A stretch of DNA of 19,653 nt, taken from contig CALCEI010000076.1 in NCBI GenBank assembly GCA_937900575.1, forward strand, positions 1 through 19,653. Reading direction: 5' to 3'. Both the position numbers and the translations under genes were made by a program. A model generated the notes under the pieces. That model worked only from the letters and a program-made list of their open reading frames with translations, was not told the origin of the DNA and did not search any database. Below, in pieces: positions 1-6,456 of this stretch (the first letter of the stretch is position 1; the number at the start of each line of letters is the position of its first letter). The stretch comes from an uncultured Clostridia bacterium (lineage in GTDB: Bacteria; Bacillota; Clostridia; Christensenellales; UBA1242).

Positions 1-34
1 GAATCTTGCGCGTTTGCCATTTCGCCATATCCGC
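1..34 (-). tRNA. tRNA-Leu, 5' part only (cut by window edge)
   Basis: Read on the minus strand, the first 34 bases give a seven-base acceptor 5' strand (GCGGATA), the TG linker, a D-arm with GCG/CGC stem and a loop containing GG, and then the 5' side of an anticodon stem. The layout (GCG stem, loop ending in AAA, CGCGC) resembles bacterial tRNA-Leu. The anticodon, variable arm and T-arm lie outside the window, so the isoacceptor cannot be given. tRNA-Ser and tRNA-Tyr, the other long-arm tRNAs, usually have different D-arms. Confidence 0.7.
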
Positions 35-93
35 ATGCTGAACTTGTTTGTTTTTACCGCAATAATTAACAAGCGTTTATATTCTAACAGATT

Positions 94-153
94 TATTAAA
101 AAAAGAAAAGGTTTTTTTGAAAATTTTATTCAACAATTTAACCTTTTCTTTTT
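94..153 (-). terminator. Rho-independent terminator of the first YwaF-type gene
   Basis: A perfect 14-bp inverted repeat (100-113 with 140-153, arms AAAAAGAAAAGGTT/AACCTTTTCTTTTT) begins three bases after the minus-strand stop codon and is followed on the minus strand by a T-rich run. The 26-base loop is long for a terminator. It separates the membrane-protein gene from the tRNA-Leu downstream. Confidence 0.7.
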
Positions 154-156
154 ATG

Positions 157-1005
157 CTATTTGCTTTCTTTTGCCGCTTTGCGCTTTTTTGCTGAATTGC
201 AAATTGCTTTTACTATATAATATCCACCAAGGAACAAGCCCATCCACGCAAAGTAAATTAACGCAATAAACAATGTGTAAAGCACTTGGTTACCGCCAAC
301 AATTGTGTTGCAAATTTCAAATGGTGTGCCAGCAGAGGTTCTTAAGAACATATAGTTACTTTCATAGCATTTGCCTGTTGCGTTGTTTATGCTCAAATTT
401 GCTTGGTTTGCACCAAATGCCAACAATTCAAACACTAATAATACAATTGCGCATCCTAAAATGTTGCCTTTTTTGATTTCAACCAAATTTACAATTATTG
501 TATAAAGTGATGCAAAACCAGAAATTGTGTGAGTTGTTACACTTATAAGTAAATCAAAACTCAAAATTGGGGAATTGCCAAAATAGTTGCTTGCCAAAAC
601 TGTTCCGCCCAAACAACTTATTATGCCAAAAATGTATAAGAAAGTTAATGCCGCTTCTTGAACTTTGCCTTTTGCAAAAGCTGCAAGTGGAATTGAGAAC
701 AAGTGCATACTGCACAAGAACAATGGAAGCATGCTTAAAATTGACAAAGCGTCTTTGTTCCTTATTGAAATTACAACAATTTTAATAACTTCCAAACTTA
801 CCATCAAAATTGCGGCAACTTTTAAAACTTTAAGTTTTTTGTTCTTTTCGCTGTGTCTATATTTCCTTCCAAAATAAATTGCCAAGAAAATTGCCACACC
901 CAAAAAGATTCCAACCGTTAACAAGTGTTGCCAACCCAAAAATTGTTCTGGTTCGCGGTTGCTTGTCCAACGGAAAAATTCTTTAACCATATCAATAAAA
1001 CTCAT
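157..1005 (-). CDS. YwaF/TP0381-type multi-pass membrane protein, paralog 1
   Basis: A 282-aa integral membrane protein with about six to seven hydrophobic segments (for example residues 25-46, 60-80, 88-110, 117-140, 183-200, 240-265) and a lysine-rich C-terminus. It fits the YwaF/TIGR02206 (TP0381, TMEM164-like) group: an acidic residue in an early helix (E72), a PL-x-x-CS motif at 93-99 (LPLFLCS) and a conserved histidine (H159). The usual histidine inside the motif is phenylalanine here. The bacterial family has no established function. Eukaryotic TMEM164 is reported to be an acyltransferase with a catalytic cysteine, so a lipid-related role is possible but inferred. The ATG is preceded by AGAGGTG. 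Two further paralogs lie in this window, and paralog 2 shares the MSFID N-terminus. Confidence 0.8.
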   Translation of the reverse strand: MSFIDMVKEFFRWTSNREPEQFLGWQHLLTVGIFLGVAIFLAIYFGRKYRHSEKNKKLKVLKVAAILMVSLEVIKIVVISIRNKDALSILSMLPLFLCSMHLFSIPLAAFAKGKVQEAALTFLYIFGIISCLGGTVLASNYFGNSPILSFDLLISVTTHTISGFASLYTIIVNLVEIKKGNILGCAIVLLVFELLAFGANQANLSINNATGKCYESNYMFLRTSAGTPFEICNTIVGGNQVLYTLFIALIYFAWMGLFLGGYYIVKAICNSAKKRKAAKESK

Positions 1006-1032
1006 TAAACACCTCTTTGTTTTAACAAATTT

Positions 1033-1061
1033 ATTTTATAAAAAACTTAATATATAGTCAA
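1033..1061 (-). promoter_or_regulatory. Promoter of YwaF-type paralog 1
   Basis: On the minus strand, TTGACT (1056-1061) and TAAAAT (1033-1038) are separated by 17 bp, about 30 bases upstream of the ATG at 1005. It diverges from the promoter at 1089-1117. Confidence 0.65.
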
Positions 1062-1088
1062 ACAATTTTGCCGTGATTTTGGTGCGAT

Positions 1089-1117
1089 TTGCAAATTTTG
1101 ATTGTTTGTGTTATAAT
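1089..1117 (+). promoter_or_regulatory. Promoter of the 208-aa membrane protein gene
   Basis: TTGCAA (1089-1094), a 17-bp spacer and a perfect TATAAT (1112-1117). The predicted start of transcription is only about 10 bases before the ATG, giving a short leader that still contains GAAGG. Confidence 0.7.
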
Positions 1118-1134
1118 ATAAAAAGAAGGTAAAT

Positions 1135-1761
1135 ATGTTTAAAAAGACAAGAATTATTAACAAATTAAAACGTAGTAAAGTCATGAAGGAAGCGCAGACA
1201 ATCGATTTTGATAAAGAAGGCAGAGCAAAAATTGATGTCGGCTTAAAAAATGCAAATGACTTCTTTTCTCCATTCGCATATAAATCTTATGAATTATTGA
1301 ATGTGGGTGTTGTGGACTATATTGACATGTGTGCTTCTGCAATTCCTTTTGATTATGATTTAACAATTGATGTTTACACAGAAACACCAACAACAAATGC
1401 AGAAAAAAACAGAATTAAACAAGCAATCAAACGTCATAATGCAGAAAAGGTTGTTGTTAATAAAAACAAAATTAAAAGTTCCGTATTTAAGGGTTTGGCT
1501 TGGCTTATTGGTGGTTTGGCCTTGTTGCTTGGAGAGTTGTTCCTGTTTAAATTAAAACCTGCTTATGGAATTTTGCTTGATATTGCTGGTTGGGTGTTTG
1601 CTTGGGACGGTATTGAAATTCTGGTTTCACAAATTGGCAGTTTAAGAAGAAAGTTGCACCATAATTATAGATTAATGAATGCTAAAGTTCATGTAAGACA
1701 ATATAGCAAAAAAATTCAAAGAGAATATGGTATTGGTGATTACGAAGAAGATGAAGAATAA
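1135..1761 (+). CDS. Unrecognised 208-aa protein with a C-terminal-half two-helix membrane hairpin
   Basis: I do not recognise the family. The first roughly 115 residues are soluble and charged. Residues about 117-138 and 143-165 form two closely spaced hydrophobic segments joined by a short KPAYG turn. Residues 170-208 are basic, then strongly acidic (ending DYEEDEE). A cytoplasmic N-domain anchored by a membrane hairpin is a reasonable reading. The ATG at 1135 is chosen because GAAGG lies five bases upstream and a TTGCAA-17-TATAAT promoter precedes it. An internal ATG at 1183 has no clear ribosome site. The gene sits between two YwaF-type paralogs on the opposite strand, and its 3' end is 16 bases from that of the convergent paralog 2, with a shared terminator. 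Confidence 0.75.
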   Translation: MFKKTRIINKLKRSKVMKEAQTIDFDKEGRAKIDVGLKNANDFFSPFAYKSYELLNVGVVDYIDMCASAIPFDYDLTIDVYTETPTTNAEKNRIKQAIKRHNAEKVVVNKNKIKSSVFKGLAWLIGGLALLLGELFLFKLKPAYGILLDIAGWVFAWDGIEILVSQIGSLRRKLHHNYRLMNAKVHVRQYSKKIQREYGIGDYEEDEE

Positions 1762-1764
1762 TAA

Positions 1765-1796
1765 AAAAGGACAACGTTTAAGTTGTCTTTTTCTTT
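1765..1796. terminator. Bidirectional terminator between convergent genes
   Basis: GACAAC (1770-1775) and GTTGTC (1782-1787) form a stem extended by a G-T pair and A/T pairs, with T-runs in both directions. It terminates the plus-strand 208-aa gene. It also overlaps the 3' end of the minus-strand YwaF-type gene, whose TAA stop (1778-1780) lies in the loop. Confidence 0.8.
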
Positions 1797-2536
1797 GTAC
1801 TTTTCTTTCTGTGTGAAAGCCAATATATAAAATAGAACAAGGTGATGTAGGCAATTAAAATTGGTCCGTATAAGAAATGGTGTGGGAATGGTAAGTTTAA
1901 TTCAAGTGGGTCATACCTTAAATACATGTAGTCGGCACCTGGGAAAATTACAAAGTCCAACAAGGCACCATAAGCAAACATAATTGCAAAACACACAAAA
2001 ACTTTCCAAATATCCTTAAATTCAAATTTTGCAAAGCCAAGAGTCATTAGTAAAATTGCCATTATAAAACCAATCATGTGGCTAACTGTGCTATATATAC
2101 ATGTAAAACTCATGTAAACTTTGTTTAAGCCAACTGCTGGGTAAAGTAAGAATGCCAAAGTTGCAAGAAGGCCACCAACTGTGGCAAAGTTAATTAAAGT
2201 CTGTTGTCTTGTAAAGATTGCAATAATAAAAATCCAAACCATAACTGAACAAATGTGCATTGGCAAAATTATTTCTGCAATGTTTGCAAGCGAATAATCT
2301 TCACAAATTATAAGGTTAACAATTCTTGTAACAATTTCGAAGAATAATAGTATACCTGCACCAATACGTAAAACCAAAAGTTTTGTTTTTTCACTCCTTT
2401 TTGCAAAAATCAAACTTAAAGCAACACACAAAACTGCAACGATGCAAAGTACAATAATGTGTCTTGCGTTATAAAGATATTCCGCTTTTGGTAATTCTGG
2501 ATTGTTAGTATCCTTTATCCAATCAATAAAACTCAT
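1778..2536 (-). CDS. YwaF/TP0381-type multi-pass membrane protein, paralog 2
   Basis: A 252-aa integral membrane protein with about seven hydrophobic segments. The family core is intact: an acidic residue in an early helix (E67, followed by T70/R71), LPMHICS at 91-97 and a downstream histidine (H153). The N-terminus MSFIDWIKD matches that of paralog 1 and the C-terminus is lysine-rich. No biochemical role is established for bacterial members. The cysteine/histidine pair could be catalytic by analogy with TMEM164, which is inference. The start at 2536 has AAAGGAG upstream. A tRNA-Ser gene ends 54 bases upstream on the same strand and no separate strong promoter is visible between them, so read-through transcription is possible. 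Confidence 0.8.
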   Translation of the reverse strand: MSFIDWIKDTNNPELPKAEYLYNARHIIVLCIVAVLCVALSLIFAKRSEKTKLLVLRIGAGILLFFEIVTRIVNLIICEDYSLANIAEIILPMHICSVMVWIFIIAIFTRQQTLINFATVGGLLATLAFLLYPAVGLNKVYMSFTCIYSTVSHMIGFIMAILLMTLGFAKFEFKDIWKVFVCFAIMFAYGALLDFVIFPGADYMYLRYDPLELNLPFPHHFLYGPILIAYITLFYFIYWLSHRKKSTKKKTT

Positions 2537-2561
2537 AATTAACTCCTTTGTGTTCCTTTTG

Positions 2562-2696
2562 TAGTGTGCACAATTTTTGTTTTAATATTTTGGCGCAGAG
2601 TCAGGGATTCGAACCCCGGAAGGCTTACGCCTTATCGCTTTTCGAGAGCGACACATTAGACCACTCTGACAACTCTGCATTTTGCTTTGCACACTA
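2562..2696. repeat. 9-bp inverted repeat bracketing tRNA-Ser
   Basis: TAGTGTGCA (2562-2570) and TGCACACTA (2688-2696) are perfect inverted copies on either side of the tRNA-Ser gene, 20 bases beyond its 3' end and 9 bases before its 5' end. It could be a precursor stalk or chance. Confidence 0.45.
2591..2678 (-). tRNA. tRNA-Ser(CGA)
   Basis: The minus strand folds as a complete 88-base tRNA including an encoded CCA end: acceptor GCAGAGT/ACTCTGC, D-arm with GTGGTCTAA, anticodon stem TCGCT/AGCGA with loop CTCGAAA (anticodon CGA, reading UCG), a long variable arm (GGC/GCC stem) typical of tRNA-Ser, and a T-arm with GGTTCGAATCC. The discriminator base is G, as expected for serine tRNAs. It reads towards the YwaF-type paralog 2 gene. 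Confidence 0.97.
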
Positions 2697-2698
2697 TC

Positions 2699-2727
2699 AA
2701 TTTAGCACACAAAACAAAATTTGTAAA
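2699..2727 (-). promoter_or_regulatory. Promoter of tRNA-Ser
   Basis: On the minus strand, TTTACA (2722-2727) and TAAATT (2699-2704) with a 17-bp spacer, about 20 bases upstream of the mature 5' end. The -10 is a moderate match. Confidence 0.5.
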
Positions 2728-2751
2728 GAAAAATGTTCCTAAAAGGAACAT
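2728..2751 (-). terminator. dnaN terminator with parS-like arms
   Basis: Seven bases past the dnaN stop, ATGTTCC and GGAACAT (2733-2739/2745-2751) pair around a five-base loop, followed on the minus strand by TTTTT. The arms TGTTCC/GGAACA are the same as the half-sites of the parS site at 17026. Confidence 0.85.
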
Positions 2752-2757
2752 CTTTTG

Positions 2758-3855
2758 TTATCTTGATTTAACAGGAAGAATTAAGAATATAAAATCTTCA
2801 TTTTCTGTTGGTGTAATTACGCATGGTTGAATTGGGCTGTTGAATTTCATCTTTACGTATGGGTTATCAATAACTCTTAAACAATCAGAAAAGTATTTGC
2901 TGTTGAATGAAATGTTCAAATCTTCGCCCTTTAAGCCAACTGTAATATTTTCTTTGGTGTTACCAATTTCGCTGTTTGAGGTGAGCATCAAATTCTTTTC
3001 TTTAATATCAAATTTAATAAGATTATTTTTGTCAATTTTGCTTAATACACTTGCTCTGTCAATTGCGTCTTCGATTTGTTCTTTGTTAATTGTTATAACT
3101 GTTGCAAATTCCTTTGGAACAATTTGACGGTAGTTAATAAATTGACCATCAATAAGACGGTTAACAATGATTGTATCGCCCAAATCCACCATAATGTTGT
3201 TGCTGTGGATATAAACTTTTATTGAGCCTTCATCATCTAACATACGCACAATGTCGTTTAAGTTTTTGCCTGGAACAATAATTTTAAAATCACTTGTTGC
3301 CATAAGCAATTCTTTGTTTGCAATACTTAATCTGCAACCATCAACTGCAACTGCACGAATGTTTGTATTTTCAATTTCAAGCAAAATACCTTTTAATATT
3401 GGACGGCTATCATCTTGTGCTACTGCATAGAAAACATTGTTGATAAGTGCTTTAAAGTTTACTTTTTCAATTTCAAAGAAACTATCCTTTTCGACTTCTT
3501 TAAGTTGTGGGAATTCGTTTATGTCCATGCATTGCAAAGTGCCTTCGCTGTCTGTATAGGAAATGTGAAGTTGATTCTTTTCGTTAAGTTCGCATTCAAT
3601 TTGTTCGTTGGTAAGTTTTTTGATGTATTCGCCAAACAATCTGCCTGGAACAACTGTTTCGCCAGCTGTGGTTACTTCTGCACGGATTATTTTTTCAATA
3701 CTCATTTCCAAATCGGTTGCTGAAAGAATAAGTTTATCTTCCTTGCAAACCATTTTTATACCTTCCAAAATTGAAGATGTTGTTTTGTTGCTTATTGCTT
3801 TTGAAACAACGTTAATTGCTTCGCTAAGTTCAAGTCCATCACATCTAAATTTCAT
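2758..3855 (-). CDS. dnaN: DNA polymerase III beta subunit (sliding clamp)
   Basis: A 365-aa protein of normal DnaN length. The N-terminus (MKFRCDGLELSEAINVVSKA), the domain I stretch with SATDLEMSI, the domain II stretch RPILKGILLEI and the C-terminal ILPVKSR, close to the usual LLPV(R) ending, identify the three-domain ring clamp. It holds the replicative polymerase on DNA and recruits repair and Hda/RIDA-type partners. The ATG has AGAGGT eight bases upstream. It has its own TTGACA-17-TAATAT promoter and terminator, so it is a single-gene unit. It is transcribed away from dnaA, across oriC, instead of following dnaA in the same direction as in most bacteria. Confidence 0.97.
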   Translation of the reverse strand: MKFRCDGLELSEAINVVSKAISNKTTSSILEGIKMVCKEDKLILSATDLEMSIEKIIRAEVTTAGETVVPGRLFGEYIKKLTNEQIECELNEKNQLHISYTDSEGTLQCMDINEFPQLKEVEKDSFFEIEKVNFKALINNVFYAVAQDDSRPILKGILLEIENTNIRAVAVDGCRLSIANKELLMATSDFKIIVPGKNLNDIVRMLDDEGSIKVYIHSNNIMVDLGDTIIVNRLIDGQFINYRQIVPKEFATVITINKEQIEDAIDRASVLSKIDKNNLIKFDIKEKNLMLTSNSEIGNTKENITVGLKGEDLNISFNSKYFSDCLRVIDNPYVKMKFNSPIQPCVITPTENEDFIFLILPVKSR

Positions 3856-3908
3856 AAATTTACCTCTTTTGCTTTTAATTTTTCTGGTTTTGTAATCGCT
3901 ATGTTCTT

Positions 3909-3937
3909 ATATTACCAAACAGCCGTTATTATGTCAA
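3909..3937 (-). promoter_or_regulatory. dnaN promoter
   Basis: On the minus strand, a consensus TTGACA (3932-3937), 17 bp, and TAATAT (3909-3914), about 54 bases upstream of the dnaN ATG. Confidence 0.7.
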
Positions 3938-3998
3938 ACAAAAACTGTCAATTTTTGATGAAATTTTTTATAAATTTATGAGAGTTGTAAAATTTCAA

Positions 3999-4010
3999 TT
4001 TTGTACAAAA
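3999..4010. repeat. TTTTGTACAAAA palindrome in oriC
   Basis: A perfect 12-bp palindrome. The 14-base string CAATTTTGTACAAA around it recurs at 18405-18418 upstream of the 85-aa ORF. It may be an operator for an unidentified regulator. Confidence 0.45.
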
Positions 4011-4130
4011 ATATTTTTAAGGTAACAGGCTTCAAACTACTTATTTTAAGGCATTTGTTGCATATATGCGCACGCATCTATTTATTAGTTTTTTATATTA
4101 TTTTTTAATAAGGATTTATATATTAAGTAA

Positions 4131-4297
4131 TGTGGAAATGTGGATAACTTTTAGGCAACACAATATATAGTATTATGTGGTCAAAAATTATGCAATTTTG
4201 CACTAAATTTTTCCACAATCAATGTGTGCAACCATGTTTTTTGCAGTGGACAGATTTTGCATTAATTTGTGGACAAGTACACCAAACTTGTGGAGCA
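4131..4297. promoter_or_regulatory. DnaA-box cluster
   Basis: Matches to TTATCCACA or its complement TGTGGATAA: 4139-4147 (9/9), 4209-4217 TTTTCCACA (8/9, opposite orientation), 4268-4276 TGTGGACAA (8/9), 4131-4139 TGTGGAAAT (7/9), 4176-4184 TGTGGTCAA (7/9) and 4289-4297 TGTGGAGCA (7/9). Five of six share one orientation. The first two share base 4139. The last boxes lie just upstream of the dnaA -35, so DnaA probably also represses its own promoter. Confidence 0.85.
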
Positions 4298-4303
4298 GTT
4301 TAT

Positions 4304-4333
4304 TTGACAATGACCTTTCTTTTATTGTATAAT
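4304..4333 (+). promoter_or_regulatory. dnaA promoter
   Basis: Consensus TTGACA (4304-4309), an 18-bp spacer and a perfect TATAAT (4328-4333). It lies immediately downstream of the DnaA boxes and 21 bases before the ATG. Confidence 0.85.
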
Positions 4334-4354
4334 TCGCACAATAGGAGAAAAGAT

Positions 4355-5704
4355 ATGTTTTTACAAGACCAATGGAAAGTTGTTTTAAATAAATTGGAAA
4401 ACGAAGTGACAGCAATCACTTTTGATTTGTGGATTAACACATTATCCCCTGCAAAGTACAGCAATGACCAACTTGTGCTTGTTGCGCCAACCATGAATGC
4501 AAAAAACCAAGTTGTTACTCAACCAGGGCTTTTTGATAAGATAACCAAACATGTACGTGAAGAGTTTACACCTTCAACATTTGTTAGGGTTGTGGAAAGA
4601 GACGAATACGAAAACGAATTGAAGCACGAAGAAATTGAAGTTGAACAAGAAAAATCTGTTACTCTTGCAAAAAGCAGATTCAACAAAAAGTACACCTTTG
4701 AAAACTTTGTTGTTGGAAAGCCTAACCAAGTTGTTTACACTGCAATTCAAAGCGTTGCAGAACATCCAAGTGAAAAATTTAATCCATTGTTTATTTACGG
4801 TGGAGTTGGACTTGGCAAAACACACTTGTTGCACGCAGTGGGTAACTACTTAAGTGAACATCACCCAGAATATAACGTCATTTATGTTACTTGCGATAAC
4901 TTTATGAATGATTACATTTCATCTGTAAGAGACGGCAAAGACGGAATAAAATCCGAATTTAGAGATAAATACAGAAACGCAGACGTTTTGATGGTTGACG
5001 ATATTCAATTTATTAAAAACAAAACCGGCACACAAGAAGCATTTTTTAATGTATTTAATGATTTATACCAAGACAACAAACAAATTATCATTGCTTCAGA
5101 TAGACCACCAAAAGAAATTGACAACCTTGGCGAAAGACTTGTTACACGTTTAAGTTCCGGTTTAATTCAAGACGTTCAAGAACCAGACTACGAAACAAAA
5201 ATTGCAATTATTCGCAAAAAATGTGCACAAGAAGGTTTTGTGCTTGACGAAGAAGTTGTGGATTTCATTGCTCAACGCACAGGCTCCAACGTGCGTGAGA
5301 TTGAAGGCGCAATCACAAAAGTAACATTCTATAGCAGTTTGCAAGGCAAGGCTCGTTCCACCATGGAAGAAGCAAAAGAAGCTTTGCGCGATTACGGCGA
5401 AGTTGAAAGTGCAGATTTAGATGCAGAACGTATTATAAGCACAGTTTGTGATTTCTTTAAAGTTGACCGTGATGACCTTTTGGGCAAAAAGAAGAACAAA
5501 GAAATTGTTGAACCAAGACAACTTTGCATGTATTTGATTTATGATATGTTAAACATTCCACTTAAAGCCATTGGAAATTTGTTTGGTGGTAAAGACCACA
5601 CAACAGTTATTAATGCAAGGGATAAAATCCAAAAACAAATAAAAGTCAACCCACACACAAAAACTTTGGTTAACGATATTAAATCCAGGCTATTAAGATA
5701 TTAA
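4355..5704 (+). CDS. dnaA: Chromosomal replication initiator DnaA
   Basis: A 449-aa AAA+ initiator that binds DnaA boxes, melts oriC and recruits the helicase. Domain I is residues 1-80, with a charged linker of about 85-110. Domain III has Walker A GGVGLGKTH (149-157), Walker B MVDDIQF (214-219) and a sensor/arginine-finger stretch near 261-270 (RLVTRLSSGL, where LRSRF is more common). Domain IV ends with the DnaA signature KDHTTVI (413-419). The open frame extends upstream to 4175, but the ATG at 4355 is chosen: AGGAG lies seven bases before it, the promoter at 4304-4333 would fall inside a longer version, and the resulting N-terminus matches domain I. Confidence 0.98.
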   Translation: MFLQDQWKVVLNKLENEVTAITFDLWINTLSPAKYSNDQLVLVAPTMNAKNQVVTQPGLFDKITKHVREEFTPSTFVRVVERDEYENELKHEEIEVEQEKSVTLAKSRFNKKYTFENFVVGKPNQVVYTAIQSVAEHPSEKFNPLFIYGGVGLGKTHLLHAVGNYLSEHHPEYNVIYVTCDNFMNDYISSVRDGKDGIKSEFRDKYRNADVLMVDDIQFIKNKTGTQEAFFNVFNDLYQDNKQIIIASDRPPKEIDNLGERLVTRLSSGLIQDVQEPDYETKIAIIRKKCAQEGFVLDEEVVDFIAQRTGSNVREIEGAITKVTFYSSLQGKARSTMEEAKEALRDYGEVESADLDAERIISTVCDFFKVDRDDLLGKKKNKEIVEPRQLCMYLIYDMLNIPLKAIGNLFGGKDHTTVINARDKIQKQIKVNPHTKTLVNDIKSRLLRY

Positions 5705-5732
5705 AAAGGCGCACCAGATGGTGCACTTTTTT
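5703..5732 (+). terminator. dnaA terminator
   Basis: Directly after the dnaA stop, GCACC (5711-5715) pairs with GGTGC (5720-5724) around AGAT, flanked by AAAAAG and CTTTTTT that extend the stem after a small internal loop and give the T-run. Confidence 0.8.
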
Positions 5733-5762
5733 GTTGCCCGTATTTTATAAATAAAATAGGTA

Positions 5763-5791
5763 TTGACAATAGGCTAAAATTGAATTATAAT
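5763..5791 (+). promoter_or_regulatory. Consensus promoter of the 202-aa gene
   Basis: A perfect TTGACA (5763-5768), a 17-bp spacer and a perfect TATAAT (5786-5791). It is one of the two full-consensus 17-bp promoters in the window and predicts strong constitutive expression. Confidence 0.85.
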
Positions 5792-5818
5792 TTAGATACA
5801 ATTAAAAAAGGAGTTCTT

Positions 5819-6427
5819 ATGAACGAAAGTGATAAAAAATTGCTTGATTTGTTTTTTGAAACAATTAAAGATTATAAAAATAATATTGAAGCAGCAGAAA
5901 GAACTTTTAAATATGTTTTGCCAAAAGAATGCTTGAACAGTTGCAAGTTGTTTTTAAAATTAAACGAAATGGGTTTAAGCAGAATTGAAGGAGAACGTTG
6001 TTTTATTAGTACACTTAAATTTGCAACAAACAAAGTTAAAACAGACAAAGAAGTTGCCATGACTTATGCCCTTAAAAATAGGAGTATTGCAGGACTTTAT
6101 AGCGTAGAAACAATACAAGGTGACCAAGAAAAAATTGACCAACTCAGAGCAGATAGAGAATTTATTGACACAGTTGCAGACGGTTCACATTTAATTGTAA
6201 AATCCAAACTATTGGAAGACCCAGACTTCTTAAGGGAACTTGTTGGCAATATTAAAGCAAAACAAACAACCGACCCAAACTATAAATTCAACTTTGATGA
6301 ACTTGCAAAATATTCAAAACTTTACGCTTCTAGTTTGGAAAGCAAAAAAGAAAAACACAAGAAAAAAGAATTAAAGATAAAATTTGAAGCAGTTGACGCA
6401 ATGGCTTATGGCCTAGAAGACAATTAA
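5819..6427 (+). CDS. Unrecognised 202-aa soluble helical protein next to dnaA
   Basis: I do not recognise the family. The protein is charged, lysine/glutamate-rich and predicted helical, with no signal peptide or membrane segment. The N-terminal third (1-80) has three cysteines (39, 42, 61) and looks like a small helical bundle. The C-terminus has a very basic run (residues 176-188). The ATG at 5819 is chosen over an upstream in-frame ATG at 5780 because AAAAAGGAG precedes it by five bases and the upstream ATG would lie inside the promoter. It forms a single-gene unit with a full-consensus promoter and a strong terminator, so it is probably well expressed. Its place beside dnaA could mean a replication-linked role, which is inference only. 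Confidence 0.8.
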   Translation: MNESDKKLLDLFFETIKDYKNNIEAAERTFKYVLPKECLNSCKLFLKLNEMGLSRIEGERCFISTLKFATNKVKTDKEVAMTYALKNRSIAGLYSVETIQGDQEKIDQLRADREFIDTVADGSHLIVKSKLLEDPDFLRELVGNIKAKQTTDPNYKFNFDELAKYSKLYASSLESKKEKHKKKELKIKFEAVDAMAYGLEDN

Positions 6428-6430
6428 CAG

Positions 6431-6456
6431 ACACACCGCAAGGTGTGTTTTTTATT
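6431..6456 (+). terminator. Terminator of the 202-aa gene
   Basis: A perfect 7-bp stem ACACACC/GGTGTGT (6431-6437/6442-6448) closed by a GCAA tetraloop and followed by TTTTTT. Confidence 0.92.

Larger units (their letters stand above)
3938..4303. other. oriC, intergenic replication origin between dnaN and dnaA
   Basis: A non-coding region between the divergent dnaN and dnaA promoters. Its left part is AT-rich with a 12-bp palindrome (3999-4010). A short GC-containing palindromic patch follows (GCATATATGC at 4060-4069). Next comes a nearly pure A/T stretch at about 4079-4128 that is a likely unwinding element. Last is a DnaA-box cluster at 4131-4297 ending at the dnaA promoter. The order unwinding element, boxes, dnaA resembles other bacterial origins. 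The unwinding element is inferred from base composition only. Confidence 0.8.

Noticed and set aside
14..220. Plus-strand ORF of 68 codons at the left edge
   Set aside because: It covers the tRNA-Leu, the terminator and the antisense of the YwaF-type gene, with no ribosome site.
3415..3723. 102-codon ORF antisense to dnaN
   Set aside because: Lies wholly in a confirmed gene, has no ribosome site, and its composition mirrors the opposite strand.
4175..4354. 60-residue N-terminal extension of DnaA
   Set aside because: It would contain DnaA boxes and the dnaA promoter, and has no ribosome site. The ATG at 4355 has both a good site and the right domain I start.
5355..5369. parS-like GTTCCACCATGGAAG inside dnaA
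   Set aside because: Lacks the ACGT centre and the outer bases of parS, and lies in conserved coding sequence.
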